Source of the DNA: Fragilaria crotonensis
Lineage: Eukaryota > Bacillariophyta > Fragilariophyceae > Fragilariales > Fragilariaceae
Length of the DNA: 64,000 nt
Assembly: GCA_022925895.1 (NCBI GenBank)
Contig: JAKSYS010000100.1
Coordinates: 1-64,000, forward strand
Direction of reading: 5' to 3'
The stretch's first letter is position 1; each line of letters opens with the position of its first letter. The position numbers and the translations under genes were made by a program. Positions 42,263 through 53,702 of the stretch are shown here, one piece after another. The notes under the pieces are model-generated. The model had not been told where the DNA came from and ran no database searches. It was given only the letters and a program-made list of their open reading frames with translations.

Positions 42263-43436
42263 ATGGCAAGTACATTATCATTATTGACAAGAAGGGTTCG
42301 TTGTTCGTTGCGGTGTCGGATTCCGTCACCAAGAACGTCGTGCCGATCTCTCTCCTTCGACGCTTCACACACTGCAGAGGCTCAAGAAAAAACCAACAAG
42401 AAACGTTTGGATGTTGCCATTGTTGGTGCCCCGAATGCTGGAAAATCTCAACTCTTGAATGTCATGACGCAATCAACTGTGGCTGCGGTCTCTCGCAAGC
42501 GCCACACAACTCGTGGTGGTATTCTGGGGGCCAGGACCTTGGACGACACCACTCAACTTGTTTTTGGATACACCAGGCTTTATGCAACACGAGGCGGCAC
42601 GACACGAAGGGTTGGAACGGAATCTCATGATTTCTGCGGCGCAAGAAATGGAAAATGTAGATTATTCCCTCTTGGTCGTCGATGCGGCTCGTGTCTTGAC
42701 GGACCAGTACAAGGAATCGCTCGTTTCATTGATGAACCACGCCCTGGGGTCGGACGGAAGGGAAGAAGCAGTTTATGATGAAGATTATGTTCCTGAACAG
42801 CCTGTCGAGGCTTTTGGTATTGTGCTGAATAAAGTGGATTTGGTGCATCCAAAGGATCAACTTCTAGATCTCGCCGACGAGCTTGGAAATATGGCAGAGA
42901 CCTGCATTGCCTATTACTTGGAAAATGCCGAGGAACCCAGAAGTGGAAGCATGGAGGACATTTTTCCTCCTATTTTTTATACCAACGCACGAGAAGGAGA
43001 AGGGATCGATGATATTCTGAACCATTTAAAAGAACTTGCGACTCCGTGTATGGTTTGGGCTGTGGAAGCAGGCCAGACAACGATCATGACCCCACTGGAA
43101 CGAGTTGAGGAGGTCATTCGAGAGAAGATTTATCGCACCCTACACCAAGAGATACCTCACGCTGTAAGGCAAGTGAACCGTGGGTACACGCAGAGGGCTG
43201 GTGGAATTGTGGAGATTCAGCAAGATTTGGTCGTGAAAACCAAAAGCCATTACTCGATAATCGCGGGACGAAGCCTTGCCACGATACAACAAACAGCTCA
43301 GCGAGAATTGGAAAAGTCAGTGTTTACAAACATGAAAGTGGTTCTGCGTCTGCATCTTAAACTGAACAAGGGACAACACGATCGTTTCTCCAGTGCAGAT
43401 ATGCAGGGAACGGTGGAGTTTAGGCCGCGTCGTTGA
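42263..43436 (+). CDS. ERA: Era-like GTPase, organellar type (one apparent frameshift)
   Basis: The N-terminus is Arg/Ser-rich (targeting-like). G1 GAPNAGKS, G2 region SRKRHTTRGGILG, G3 DTPGF, G4 NKVD and G5-like TNAREGEG, then a KH-like C-terminus (EIPHAVRQVNRGY ... EIQQDLVVKTKSHYSIIAGR). Era proteins bind the small-subunit rRNA 3' end in ribosome assembly, so a mitochondrial or plastid role is likely. The frame changes at the T5 run 42561-42565, between TTQLVF and LDTPGF. Removing one base restores continuity, so either a real 1-bp insertion or a homopolymer error. It lies head-to-head with membrane protein 2, about 670 bp apart. Confidence 0.87.
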
Positions 43437-44290
43437 GACTTTCAGGCATCAACAGGGCTGAAGCGCATCACCAGCCGCAAAGTGATTGCATGGGCATGCT
43501 GACGACACGCGCTGGATTTGTGGAGCGTAGTTGCAGTTGTCTTGCCAAAAGTTCATTTTTCTGTCCAGCTTCGGTGCTCACGATTTTATTGGATTCCTCG
43601 GCTCTACCTTGAATTGCTTCTCCACCTTGAGTGCTCTGGATGTGTTTGTTCAGGGCATCTTTGTCCACGTATTTCCAAAGGCTCGCGTCCATTCATCGGT
43701 GAAGTTTCATCAGATCGAACATCAATGGCCGTGTTCGATGCCGGCCGCAATAGCCTCCCATCAAGGATGTCAAGAAATTGCTTCATGTATTCTCTTCCGT
43801 TCTCCCTCCATTCACTCCGCACTTTGAATCTCCCCAACGTTATCGCAGAAAAGTTCTCTCAGTTTAGAGAGAGGCTAGCCAACTTAAATTAGCATATATC
43901 TCTGATAAACATCGTCTCCTCGCAAACTTTGTGCGGCATCAGAAGGTATTTCTTTAACAATGGAATGTGAATAGAGCATGTGCCGTGATGTTTGCAAGGT
44001 GCTATAGTGTTCTCTTGCTACGTAAATGTTGTTCACAGATGTATGACAATTTATGATTGTATGATGAATACATCGATAATTCATGGAATCTGGAAATCTT
44101 GAGTCGTCCCGGTATAATAATTGCTGAAAACAATTCGTCTCGATGCTTTCCTATGCTTGAACTATTATGGTACAAACACTGGAAGGCGTGACTTTCGGCG
44201 CAAAGCGCGGCACAAGCATGAGGAGGCACATGCGTAAACTGTAAAGCACGCTCAACACCGAAGACATGCACCCGTGCGATTGACAAACTT
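43437..44290. other. Intergenic 3' of the GTPase, left part of the local duplication
   Basis: About 43440-43700 is the template of the copy at about 45880-46060 (shared words such as AGGGCT.AAGCGCATCAC and GGATTCCTCGGCTCTACCTTG). The rest shows no supported gene. Confidence 0.6.
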
Positions 44291-45409
44291 TTATCCTGAC
44301 CTCCTCCAAAGTCTCCGACGATGCGCAATTCGCCGAGTACTAAGCTGTAACATCGCATGGGGGTACACCACACAACTACCAGGTACATCCTTATAACAAA
44401 GTTTATTTTTTTCTCTGAAAACATGACACAAGCATGCATTGACAATCACTTCAAACCTGCAGATGAACCCTGTCTCCCCATATCCTTGCCAAACATCCGC
44501 GTATTCTTGTTGAGCAACCGCGCCGTCCGTTCTCACGGTGGACGTGAAGGCGACACCGATCCAGCCGCCCAGTCTGTACTTGGAACATGCCGGCCTCTTC
44601 CTATTTTGTTATAATGTTAATCCATGGCAAGGAACCCACCACCAGCCTTCAGGGTATCACCTTCCGCAATCTCAGTGTCGACAAGAGTAAAGCCTTTCGC
44701 TGTGGCAGATTCATACCCAACCCCCTCAACATGTCATCGGCCTTCCTGCTAACAACACCAACGAAACTAAAGCAAACCCCCCGATGACAGCTGCCGCAAA
44801 AACCAAGGTGAAAGTAGGATTGTTTGGAGTACTTTCAAAGTTGGACACACTTTCGATAACTTGTGGAGTTGATGGCGATGGCGTCGGCGGCGCTGTGAGG
44901 GACCTAAATACAATACTTTCCACAGTGGTCAACTCTGATTTTTCTTGAAGCATCGCCAACAGAAATCCCTCCAGTGCCTGACTGGCCCACGCATTCACTT
45001 CACCCCGAGCCGGTACGCCCCCTCGAAACCTGGCAGTCCCGCCAGAAAACGAAAGCACGGCGGTGTTATTATCAAGGGGTTGTCGCCTCCTGAAGATAGT
45101 ATGATTGCGTTTTATAAGTAAACTGACAAAATCGACAGTGGCGCAATCATTGAATTTGGTTGAAAAAAAGTCAAGCAATACCTCCTCGGCTGACTCTCTG
45201 ATCACGTCATGTTGGGTTTCTGTCAGATCAGTTGTAGGATAAAACGCCAGAATGAACGGTGGGATCCTCACGCGGTGGGTTACGCCGGCTCTTGCGCAAT
45301 CTGTGGATTCGTTGGTAAAGTTCCACGAAGAGTTTGTTGTTGCACAACAACCTGTTGTCAGCGTCAACAGTGTCAGAATCATACATTTGTACTCCAGAGT
45401 CAAATGCAT
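44291..45409 (-). pseudogene. Decayed third copy of the type I membrane-protein family
   Basis: The N-terminal part (45409-44726) is still open: signal peptide CMILTLLTLTTGCCA, RIPPFILAFYPTTDLTETQ, VDFVSLLI, GGTARFRGG, EVNAWASQALEGFLLAML, TPSPS linker and most of the membrane segment. After LVSLVLLAG the frame is lost, and the cytosolic tail survives only in pieces; a stretch at 44.3-44.54 kb still matches the C-terminus of paralogue 2 (VIVNACLCHV). It is a duplicate of 40496-41590 that has lost its tail. Confidence 0.82.
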
Positions 45410-45789
45410 TGTGTATTGAGTCCAACCTTTTTTTTGTGCACAATGCTAAAAAGATGGATTGAAGGCAGTCGGCTGTACGTGATGTAAGGTGCGTTCTTGA
45501 TGCGTTGGATTCTGCAAACTACGGTGCACTTATCAATCAATGCCTATATCCATATATGTATACATGTGATTAGTCGCACGAGTCCTGAGTGATAAAAATC
45601 AAGTTCATGGGTCTGCAAAACTTTATAATTGCATGCTCAATCACCATGGTATCTAGACTGTTTTTAGCTAAGAAACCTACCTACGACGTTTTTCGGTGTA
45701 TCATGTTTTGTATGATACACGTGGCATACATGATCATGGCGCACGCCATGAATTCATCACAACTCTAGGCCTCGCACTGGTAACATGAA

Positions 45790-46085
45790 AGTCATGATGC
45801 ATCTGCATCTTACGGTTGTGGACAGCATGATCGTTTCTATCGAGCCAGATACGGAGGGAACGGTGGCATTGAGGCCGCGTCGGTGAGACTGTCAGAGATC
45901 GACAGGGCTAAAGCGCATCACACCAGCCGGAGGGAGATCATATGGCAAAGATTGTTAGAGTTGCCTCAGCAGAATTCCATTTTCTGTCAAGTTTCGGTGG
46001 TCGTGATGTATTGGATTCCTCGGCTCTACCTTGCATTGCTTGTGCAGCGCTGGGTGTTCTGAGCGTGTTTGTTCACGGCACTGTT
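45790..46085 (+). pseudogene. 3' end fragment of the Era-like GTPase and its flank
   Basis: Duplicated remnant of about 43345-43640. It keeps CTGCATCTTA, GATCGTTTC, GGGAACGGTGG, GAGGCCGCGTCG.TGAGACT and, downstream, GGATTCCTCGGCTCTACCTTG. Only the last codons of the GTPase are represented; G1 to G5 are absent. Confidence 0.75.
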
Positions 46086-46493
46086 ACTCTCGAATGATAC
46101 GACGATAGCAAGGAAAACAGCATCATCATATTGAAAGCTTCAAGGAGAGCGTTTGTGCGCTTTCTCACGATCCATGATCAGCACTATTAAGCAGCTCAAT
46201 CTCATCTAGACAGGCATTTCGAGTGGTGATAAAACAACGCGTTCTTCGGTCCTATCGATGTTATCAATGCTTTACTCCCCAGTACCAGGTATGTGGTTCT
46301 TGCTTGCAGGTGGTCCTGCATGAGAACATGCCAGTATGGTACTGCACTACTGTAGCATGTTCGTAAGTGGGCGATACGACGAAGTACTGGTACTTGAGTC
46401 TTGAGACTGGTGCACGCTAGTACTGTGACTACAGTACAGGGTCCATGCACTGTGAATTCGCCGAACAACAGCCTGCGAGTACAGCGATTGAAA

Positions 46494-47578
46494 ATGGCAG
46501 TCTCCAACGGCTTGGTGAGTAGCACTTGCCGAAGTCAGACACTCCTATTACAAAGATGCGTTCGCCGGCATTCGCTAGTGGGTCTACTTCGGCGGTCCAT
46601 CCTATCTGCTTCATTTTCTACAAGGCCACCGAATTTTCCTCTAGATTCTCCCAAACGTATTGTGTTTGCCTCTTGTTCTGATTCCTCCATGGATCTGTCC
46701 TATTGGGATACCATCCGATCCATACAACCAGATCTCGTCATCATGATGGGTGACAATGTGTATGGTCGGAAATCGTCACTCAAAGAGGAGTACAAAAGTT
46801 GGCCACACATCCAGCGTTTCGACGAGCACAGGACGATGATAAGCTATGCATTCTCGCAACTCTGGATGACAATGATTATGGTGCCAGGGGCGGTGGTGAC
46901 AAGACGCAACTCGAATCTCCCCAAGATGCCGTCGAACTTTTCAAGGATTTCTTCCAACCAACGTTAGTCAGCAACACTGCTGCTGGGACGTATCAATCCT
47001 ATCAATGGACGGACCACCTTCAAATTATATTGCTTGATCTACGGTGTTCGTCGTCTCCACGACTCCCCGGGATCGAGCCCGGGATGCAATTCACTCCAGA
47101 CTACCATGATACGACAAAAACCTGGTTGGGCGCAGATCAGTGGCGTTGGCTTGAGAAGGAGATTACAACAACCCATGTCAATCTACGTCTCATTGTTTCC
47201 CCATTGCAAGTCTTGGCCACTGGACATTCGTTCGACTGTTGGAATCAATTACCGTACGAGAGAATCAAGCTGCTCAAGTTATTGAAAAGCAGCATCAACA
47301 ACAACAGCAATCAGCGGACGATTTTGCTTTCTGGTGATCGTCACGTATCAGCCTTGTACAGTCAGGATGGTCTTCACGAGATCACGTCTTCTTCCTTGAC
47401 TCACACTGTTCCGTTGGGTATGCTGGAAGACGAGCATGATGTTACTAGACAATCGCCATTCACCTACGAAAATAATTTTGGTGTGCTGGAACTCGGACAA
47501 GACCATGTTTTAGCAAAAATCTGCAGCACTCGTGCCGGGGGCGAGATTTTGCAGCAATGGCACCTACAACTGTCTTGA
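46494..47578 (+). CDS. PhoD-like metallophosphatase (alkaline phosphatase D family; one apparent frameshift)
   Basis: ATG at 46494 (an in-frame ATG at 46401 is possible). The basic N-terminus (RCVRRHSLVGLLRRS) resembles a targeting peptide. Metal-binding motifs in order: RIVFASCSD, LVIMMGDNVYG, ATLDDNDYG, LLDLR and LLSGDRHVSAL. The set matches PhoD-type phosphatases, which remove phosphate from esters or diesters. The frame changes at the A4 run 46794-46797: one extra A gives YKKLATHPAFRR, the expected family sequence. It is probably a homopolymer indel in the assembly or a recent loss. With the SPX-EXS exporter it is the second phosphate-linked gene in the window. Confidence 0.83.
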
Positions 47579-48895
47579 GAAATCAATGTTGTTGGATGGG
47601 ACGCGGTCACACACAAACAAACATGCGTGTCACCTGAATTTGTACGTGTTGGCCCCTATAACGCGATCGAGACTTTGAGTAATGCTTTCTACTATAGCGC
47701 GGAGAAGTACTGCACACTTGAGGGAGCCAACCCTAGGACGTGTGATAAGTGTTGAATGGCAGAGAATGGACGTCGACAATTGTGATCATCAATCAATATA
47801 CGACGACAGAAACGTTGGGATGAGCCATTCTGTTGTGCGAACTATTCCAGCAACGAAAACGACAGTCGATTCTTTGCCTTCCTTGGAACACGTCAGTTCG
47901 CATGGGTCAACCAAAGACGGACTCACAAATCCAAGTAAAGTCCGCCTGCTACGTCTTCTCTAACTCAGGATGATTCACCATCAATTCTTTGTGCAAGCGG
48001 TAGCATATCCCCTTCGAACGGTTTCAAATTAGAGAAAAGGTTCCGATGGAGGTTCCTGCTATTTCAGGTCTGTAACAACTTCCTCGCACCTTGAACCGGA
48101 AGTGCCTTGTCCGTGAGGGATGCAAAACACAACATCTTTCATCTCCACGTGCCATCAAGGCTGTCTTCTACCATCCTTACATTCGTCGTTTTTCCAGAGT
48201 GTTACCTCTCCATCATCCATACACTCAAAACTGTCGAAACCTCTCTGCGCGTGCTGGAGCATCAACTTCCATGGCACTGCGAACTATAGTCTGATGTTTT
48301 CTCTAATTCGATAATACGACAGGCAGAGTACCTGAAGCACTCATGTCCCCATGTCATTGTCTCATATGCTGGTACGAGTCACGCGGGCTCGGTCGCATCG
48401 GCAAGAGGGAGTCAAGATTGTCTGTGGTCACTGGTCACCCTTGACGCTGGATCGTGCTGAAAGAGAACGCCTATAGCACGAAAAAAATAGCTGCGCGATA
48501 TCTTATCCACAATTTGGTCGTGAGTCGTGACGTCGTGACTCCTTTAAATCACGACGTCAGGTTTCAGGTATCATCAACAAGATATCGATTGATCAAGTGA
48601 ATAGATTCATCACTACCGGTAGTAATGATGTTTGTCCCAAACTGCTAACGCTCTGACAGGAGCTGCCTGCGTCGCAACTGTTCCAGTCGCCATCATGACT
48701 TCGATGCAACTTCCCTCAAGACACTTTGTTCAACCAAGATGCCATGCTCGGTTACCCTACCGAACTCACGAATTAGACGCGAACTCGGATGTCTAATGAG
48801 CATTCAGCGATGCCAACACGAACCAGAATACATAGAAGACCAATGTGGCGGTCACGGATACACGGGACCTTCATCCGTGAAATTGTCCGCACGAC
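47579..48895. other. Intergenic
   Basis: About 1.3 kb between the phosphatase and the cysteine-rich protein. ORFs of 60-93 codons lack motifs. A GTCGTGAGTCGTGACGTCGTGACTCC-type cluster of GTGAC/GTCAC words at about 48517-48560 could be a regulatory patch. Confidence 0.45.
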
Positions 48896-48961
48896 ATGAA
48901 TTTAACTCTTGATTACATTCTTCAAGGATTCCTCACCAGATCACAAAAACAATTTGGAGAA

Positions 48962-50749
48962 ATGAACATGCACCGCATCGCAGCATCTGGGCTAGTCCTC
49001 CTCGTTACGTTGACATTGGGCTCGTACGCCCAGCAAGTCGATGTGGTACCTGAAGCTACTTGCCCTGACATCCAACCTGAATTCGGCGCCTCCTGCTCCC
49101 CCATGGCCTTCAGCAACGAGACATGCACCTATGGCGAGATTTGTTGCCCTGGAGATGGGGGAGGATGCGCGCCCGAGACAACTTGCTACTGCGACAGCGA
49201 CTTTTCTTATTGGTACTGCTATGAAGGAGGAGGGGAGACGATCCCTTGCCCATCATTGTGCCCCGAGACCCCGCCTGAAACGTCTGACACATGCGATATT
49301 GATAGGCGCTTTTCTTGTGTGTACGGCGACCCGGTTGTCTGCGATGAAGCCGAAATGACGTTTGAAAGTGAGCGAGAATGTTCCTGCTACGATGGCCAGT
49401 ACCTCTGCACCAAGAACATCTGTCCAGTGGCTTGTCCAGCGACTCAACCAGTTCAAGGCGAAGCGTGCTCGCCCCTCATCGACTCTTATTGTTATTATGA
49501 TGAGTTCTGCTGCCCTGACGAAGGGGGTGCGTGTGCGCCCGAGACAGTTTGTTACTGTGAAGATGGAGTGACTGGCTGCTACGAAAACCAAGTTTGGGCA
49601 AGCATTCCCTGCAATTCGACGTGCCCTGACACGCCACCCACTAGTTATGTCGACTCATGTGACATTGACAGCCGATTCAAGTGTTCATATGGCGAACCGT
49701 TTTATTGCAATAGCACCGACATGTCGTACGAGAGCGAGAGAGACTGCCATTGTTCTGACGGAGTCTTTGTATGCTATGAGAACTTTTGTCCCGTCCAATG
49801 TCCGGTGGTCAAGCCAGCTGATGGCGATGTTTGCTCGCCCTTCATCGATTACTATTGCTCCTACGGGGAGTTCTGTTGCCCTACAGGAGGCACCAATGAG
49901 ACTTGCGTGCCAGATAAGACATGTTATTGCGAAGATTCAGTCACCACCTGTTACCAAGGTGCCTACGAAGGCAGTCTTCCCTGCCCATCAATGTGTCCCG
50001 AGAGTCCGCCTGACACGTTCGATACATGCGATATTGACAGCCGCTTTTCGTGTGTCTACGGCGACGCATTTGTCTGTGATGAGGTTGGATGGGAGTACGA
50101 GTATGAAAAACAATGTGTCTGTACTGACGGTCATTTCTATTGCACTTCCAATGCTTGTCCAGTTGCATGCCCAGCGACACAACCTGTTGAAGGCGAGGCT
50201 TGTACTCCGTTCAAGGATTATTATTGCTCCTACGACGAGTTCTGCTGCTCTGGTGACGACGCTGACGTGTGCGTCCCAAAGACGGAATGCTATTGCAACA
50301 GCAATATGACAATCACATGCTACGAACCCACGATCAGCTGCCCCTCGGTTTGTCCCGTGTCGACACCAATCGATAACAACTCGTCGCTCTGCACTATTGA
50401 TGAGCGATATTTGTGCAACTACGAGAATGGGACATGCGAAAGTCCATACGAAGCAGGAGGCATAAGCTGCACTTGTACCTCTGGGCTTTTTACGTGTACT
50501 CAACAGTGCATGGGTGACGATTTTATCTTTTTTGAAGTTATTGATAATGGTGCTGCTGGGAATTCTGATCCACTTGAGACTGTTGAAGAGGAGGAGGAGA
50601 ACGTGGAGCCTCGCAGCATCACTTCGGATGAGGCAGAAAGCAAAGATCCGAGCAATGGCAAGAAGCAAATGAAGAAGAAGAAGCACGCGAACGCGATGAG
50701 AGGTCAGATGAAGAAAGACGGCAAGGCGAGGACGCTCCTGAGACGTTAG
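48962..50749 (+). CDS. Secreted cysteine-rich repeat protein
   Basis: 595 aa from ATG 48962, which gives a good signal peptide (IAASGLVLLVTLTLGSYAQQ); an upstream ATG at 48896 is also in frame. The body is four or so modules of about 125 residues. Each has CP..QP..G..CSP, a C(S/Y)Y.E.CCP.. segment with C.P.T.CYC, then PCPS.CP..PP, CDID.RF.C.YG and C.CSDG...C. The last module is divergent. The regular cysteine spacing points to disulfide-bonded extracellular modules. The C-terminus switches to a Lys/Arg-rich tail (KKQMKKKKHANAMRGQMKK). I do not recognise the family; cell-wall or matrix role is a guess. Confidence 0.82.
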   Translation: MNMHRIAASGLVLLVTLTLGSYAQQVDVVPEATCPDIQPEFGASCSPMAFSNETCTYGEICCPGDGGGCAPETTCYCDSDFSYWYCYEGGGETIPCPSLCPETPPETSDTCDIDRRFSCVYGDPVVCDEAEMTFESERECSCYDGQYLCTKNICPVACPATQPVQGEACSPLIDSYCYYDEFCCPDEGGACAPETVCYCEDGVTGCYENQVWASIPCNSTCPDTPPTSYVDSCDIDSRFKCSYGEPFYCNSTDMSYESERDCHCSDGVFVCYENFCPVQCPVVKPADGDVCSPFIDYYCSYGEFCCPTGGTNETCVPDKTCYCEDSVTTCYQGAYEGSLPCPSMCPESPPDTFDTCDIDSRFSCVYGDAFVCDEVGWEYEYEKQCVCTDGHFYCTSNACPVACPATQPVEGEACTPFKDYYCSYDEFCCSGDDADVCVPKTECYCNSNMTITCYEPTISCPSVCPVSTPIDNNSSLCTIDERYLCNYENGTCESPYEAGGISCTCTSGLFTCTQQCMGDDFIFFEVIDNGAAGNSDPLETVEEEEENVEPRSITSDEAESKDPSNGKKQMKKKKHANAMRGQMKKDGKARTLLRR

Positions 50750-51790
50750 TTGGAGCGTCCATTGGGAAGGATCGCAGTTCCAGAATAGACGAAAGTTGAA
50801 GGAAATCGTACCGAGCAATGACGTGTGTCGCACTTGATGAAGACTATATACTGTGCGCATGATCAACTGTGCTGAGACGAAACGTAAGGGGAAGAAATGG
50901 TCACGTTGCAAACTAGAACAACACAGCTTACCATACATAACACCAATTCTTCATCTCCACACCTTACGAACATGTACCAGGGGCTACCCCTTACAAGCGT
51001 GCTTTATATTCGAGACTCTTTTACGCAGCCATCTAGTTCGTTGACTGAAATTCCCAGATGTTATGTTGTCGGTATGCAGAGTTCTCGACTGCTACTTCAG
51101 TGTGCCGTCGTTCCAACATGATACAACACATTTGCGTGCCATCCGCGTAAGCGAACATTGTATTCTTGAAAAGCATAATGCATTACTTCCAACACCCATC
51201 TTGGTATTCACTTCTCCCAGTCCCTATTTTCGAGCTAACTTTCTGCTTATGTAAAAAGGAGAGTTAGAAGTTCGGGGGAAATTGCTAACCTTTCGGAATG
51301 CTTCCTGATAAGCGGTGGAGGAAATCATACACCTAAGGTTTGACTCTAAAAAGGTACGGAAATGATATTGGGAAATGAAGTTATCCAATGTTCGTTATAT
51401 TGAAACATGCAACCATCAAGTATCAATAAGACAGGAATGTGTGCATCGCTTTCCGTAGCGCATAACCGCATAACGTAGCACATTGCGTAGTACCAGTACT
51501 AGCGTACTCCATTACGTAGTACATTAGATAGTACTCCGAGTGCCAGGTACAGTACATAACGTTGAACATACGAGTACTACTATCATAGTAAATTACATGG
51601 TACTGTAATATACTTGTACTTCGAGTACACGGTAACAGATTACGTGGTGCATTAGGCAGTGAATTCCGTAGTAAATTCCGTAATAAAATCCGAAGTACAT
51701 TCCGTAGTACAGTGCTTTAGATTCTAGGAGTTCAGTAATAACAATTTGTATTCCAGAGTTCCAGAGTTCCATAAAAACCTAACTTCAATT
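50750..51790. other. Intergenic, ending in a GTAC-rich tract
   Basis: No supported gene. The part 51475-51720 is a dense field of AGTAC/GTACT words mixed with a degenerate short-period repeat (TTCCGTAGTA, TTCCGTAATA, TCCGAAGTAC). Confidence 0.5.
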
Positions 51791-52070
51791 TTTATCGTGC
51801 TGCCGCGGCATCCTTGATAAGGAATACTCAACCCACATGGATGGGCACTAACTTGGATAAGATAGCAGCCACCAATTTTTATTCCAGCAGATTCCAGATA
51901 CAGTCAGCCAGAGTATTGCTACAAGCAACGCACAACTCTGTCGGATTGTTCTCATGTCTCCTTTGGCTAGAGTCCATCTATTCCTCCATAATTGGACCAT
52001 CATTGGTGGATATACAAACTTCTCTTCATGGGGCATCTGCCAAACATCTTCTCCTCAAAAACATTTGACA
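51790..52070 (-). mobile_element. LINE 3' end fragment
   Basis: The word CGTGCTGCCGCGG followed about 20 bp later by ACTC.ACCCACA is shared with the 3' untranslated region of the full-length LINE (about 25611-25655), in the same orientation. The adjoining minus-strand sequence keeps a WNKNW motif like YNKNW of the intact LINE. It is a short, broken relative. Confidence 0.55.
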
Positions 52071-52399
52071 AAAGAATACATGGAATCTGTCCACCCTTAA
52101 ATTGATCAACTGCTGCAACTGCAAAGCTCATTATAATGCCACCATTTACCAGCCTTTAGTGGCCCAGACTCATGTGGTCAAACTCCAGATCAAGCAAACA
52201 AATCTGATTGCAAATCTGATTGCGGAGATCAAAGGTGTGTCTTTTTGTCCGGGTCAGCCACACAAGAATGCACAAGGATCACACCCAGCCACAGCATTAG
52301 TACTACTACTATATGGTGTGCTGAGCATGGCTATTGCATAGAATGGCACAATCAGTTCTTGACTGGACTTTGATTTCTTTTTTCAGTCAAACACCTTCC

Positions 52400-52660
52400 T
52401 GCTGCTTTGTGCTGCCCTATTGTTGGATGGGTTATACCAGTGCTGGCTGGTTCTGCTCCTGAACCCATATGTGAGAGCTATCACCCCACAGTGCAACACA
52501 TAATCATACAACACAACAGGATTGGATGGGCTCCATTACTTTGGAGGAGATTTAGCATGGGCTGCAGTCAACACCAGCAATGCTACTTATCGCCTCAATG
52601 AGGTGGCTGACACGATGACCTTGATCAATATAGCTACGCACCAGCATGACTGGCCAATGT
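52400..52660 (+). mobile_element. Decayed LINE C-terminal fragment
   Basis: Plus-strand reading gives QHNRIGWAPLLWRRFSMG around 52500-52565, matching QQNAIGWDHLFLGRFSSE in the C-terminal tail of the intact LINE (about 26120-26180). The rest of the region to about 53.1 kb has the composition of old repeat debris and no open frame. Confidence 0.5.
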
Positions 52661-53100
52661 AATTCAACTAATATGCTTGGAACAATGGTACAGCTTTGGA
52701 AACAGCAGAATCAAGAGACACACGGGCACTTTGAGGACACCCAAGCAGAGGCCTCAATATGCAAAATGTGCCAGCAATTAATGGAGAACTAATACTGACA
52801 TTCTCATTCAATGCAGTACGCGACAAAAGTTCAGCAGTTGTCACATCAAGACATTTCCAATCACAACCAACATTCCCTCAAGTAGGAGTCACCAAAATTG
52901 GTTGTAATTCATGCGCCTATCTTGTTTTGGAAAAGTTATTAACTTATCAGCAGAGAATTTTTTATTTGGTTGTCATGACTATGTCACCCAATGGAAAATG
53001 ACTGCAGATCCCACCAGTGTAGTGCCTATCTATGTTAGTCAAATGCCTTCATCTTAGGGGAATTGGTAGCAGGTTAAATAGACTTGTTATTATTTTTAAT

Positions 53101-53690
53101 TTTTATCAGCCAGCATAGTTGTTTTAGTTGTTGACAACACGAACTGCCACGACAAAACGCTGGATACAATGGTACTGTACTACTGTAGTACTGCATTATT
53201 GTAGTTCGTTTTTCTTATGTACTGTACTTGGAGTACTGTTGCACAATCTGGATTAGTGCGCGAAACTCAAAATGTTGAAGTAAGTACTGGGGAATAACCA
53301 TTTTTTAACTGTCAACGCTCGTCAAAACACGGACGTGAATTGGATTAGGGACGCGCGGAAAGTCATACAACTTAGTGTATGATTTTCGACATTTGCCCTT
53401 GTTCCTACGTGTCGTTTGTACGAGAATGTACGCACAACTGGACTTTAGGGCAGGTCGGAAAGTATACTTTAATTGTATGACTCCCGGGAAAATCCTTGTA
53501 CTGTACTGCAGTGTATACTCCGCTCAGGTCCTGAGTAGTCTAGAAGTACATGTGCGAGTGTACGAGTGCAAGGCAACATACCCAAGTATTCCTGAGTACC
53601 ACCTAGGTAGTACAAGCACAAGTATGTACGAGTGCAAGGCAATGTACATAGAAGTATGCGAACAGGACCTCGTCCCAAGTTCGGCGTACA
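53101..53690. other. Intergenic, GTAC-rich
   Basis: No supported gene. Dense GTACT/AGTAC and GTACGAGTGCAAGGCA repeats (two copies, about 53557 and 53626). Confidence 0.5.
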
Positions 53691-53702
53691 AGTACCCCAT
53701 AC

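Noticed and set aside
47060-47090. tRNA-like GGGATCGAGCCCGGGA stretch
   Set aside because: Lies inside the phosphatase coding sequence and lacks acceptor and anticodon arms.
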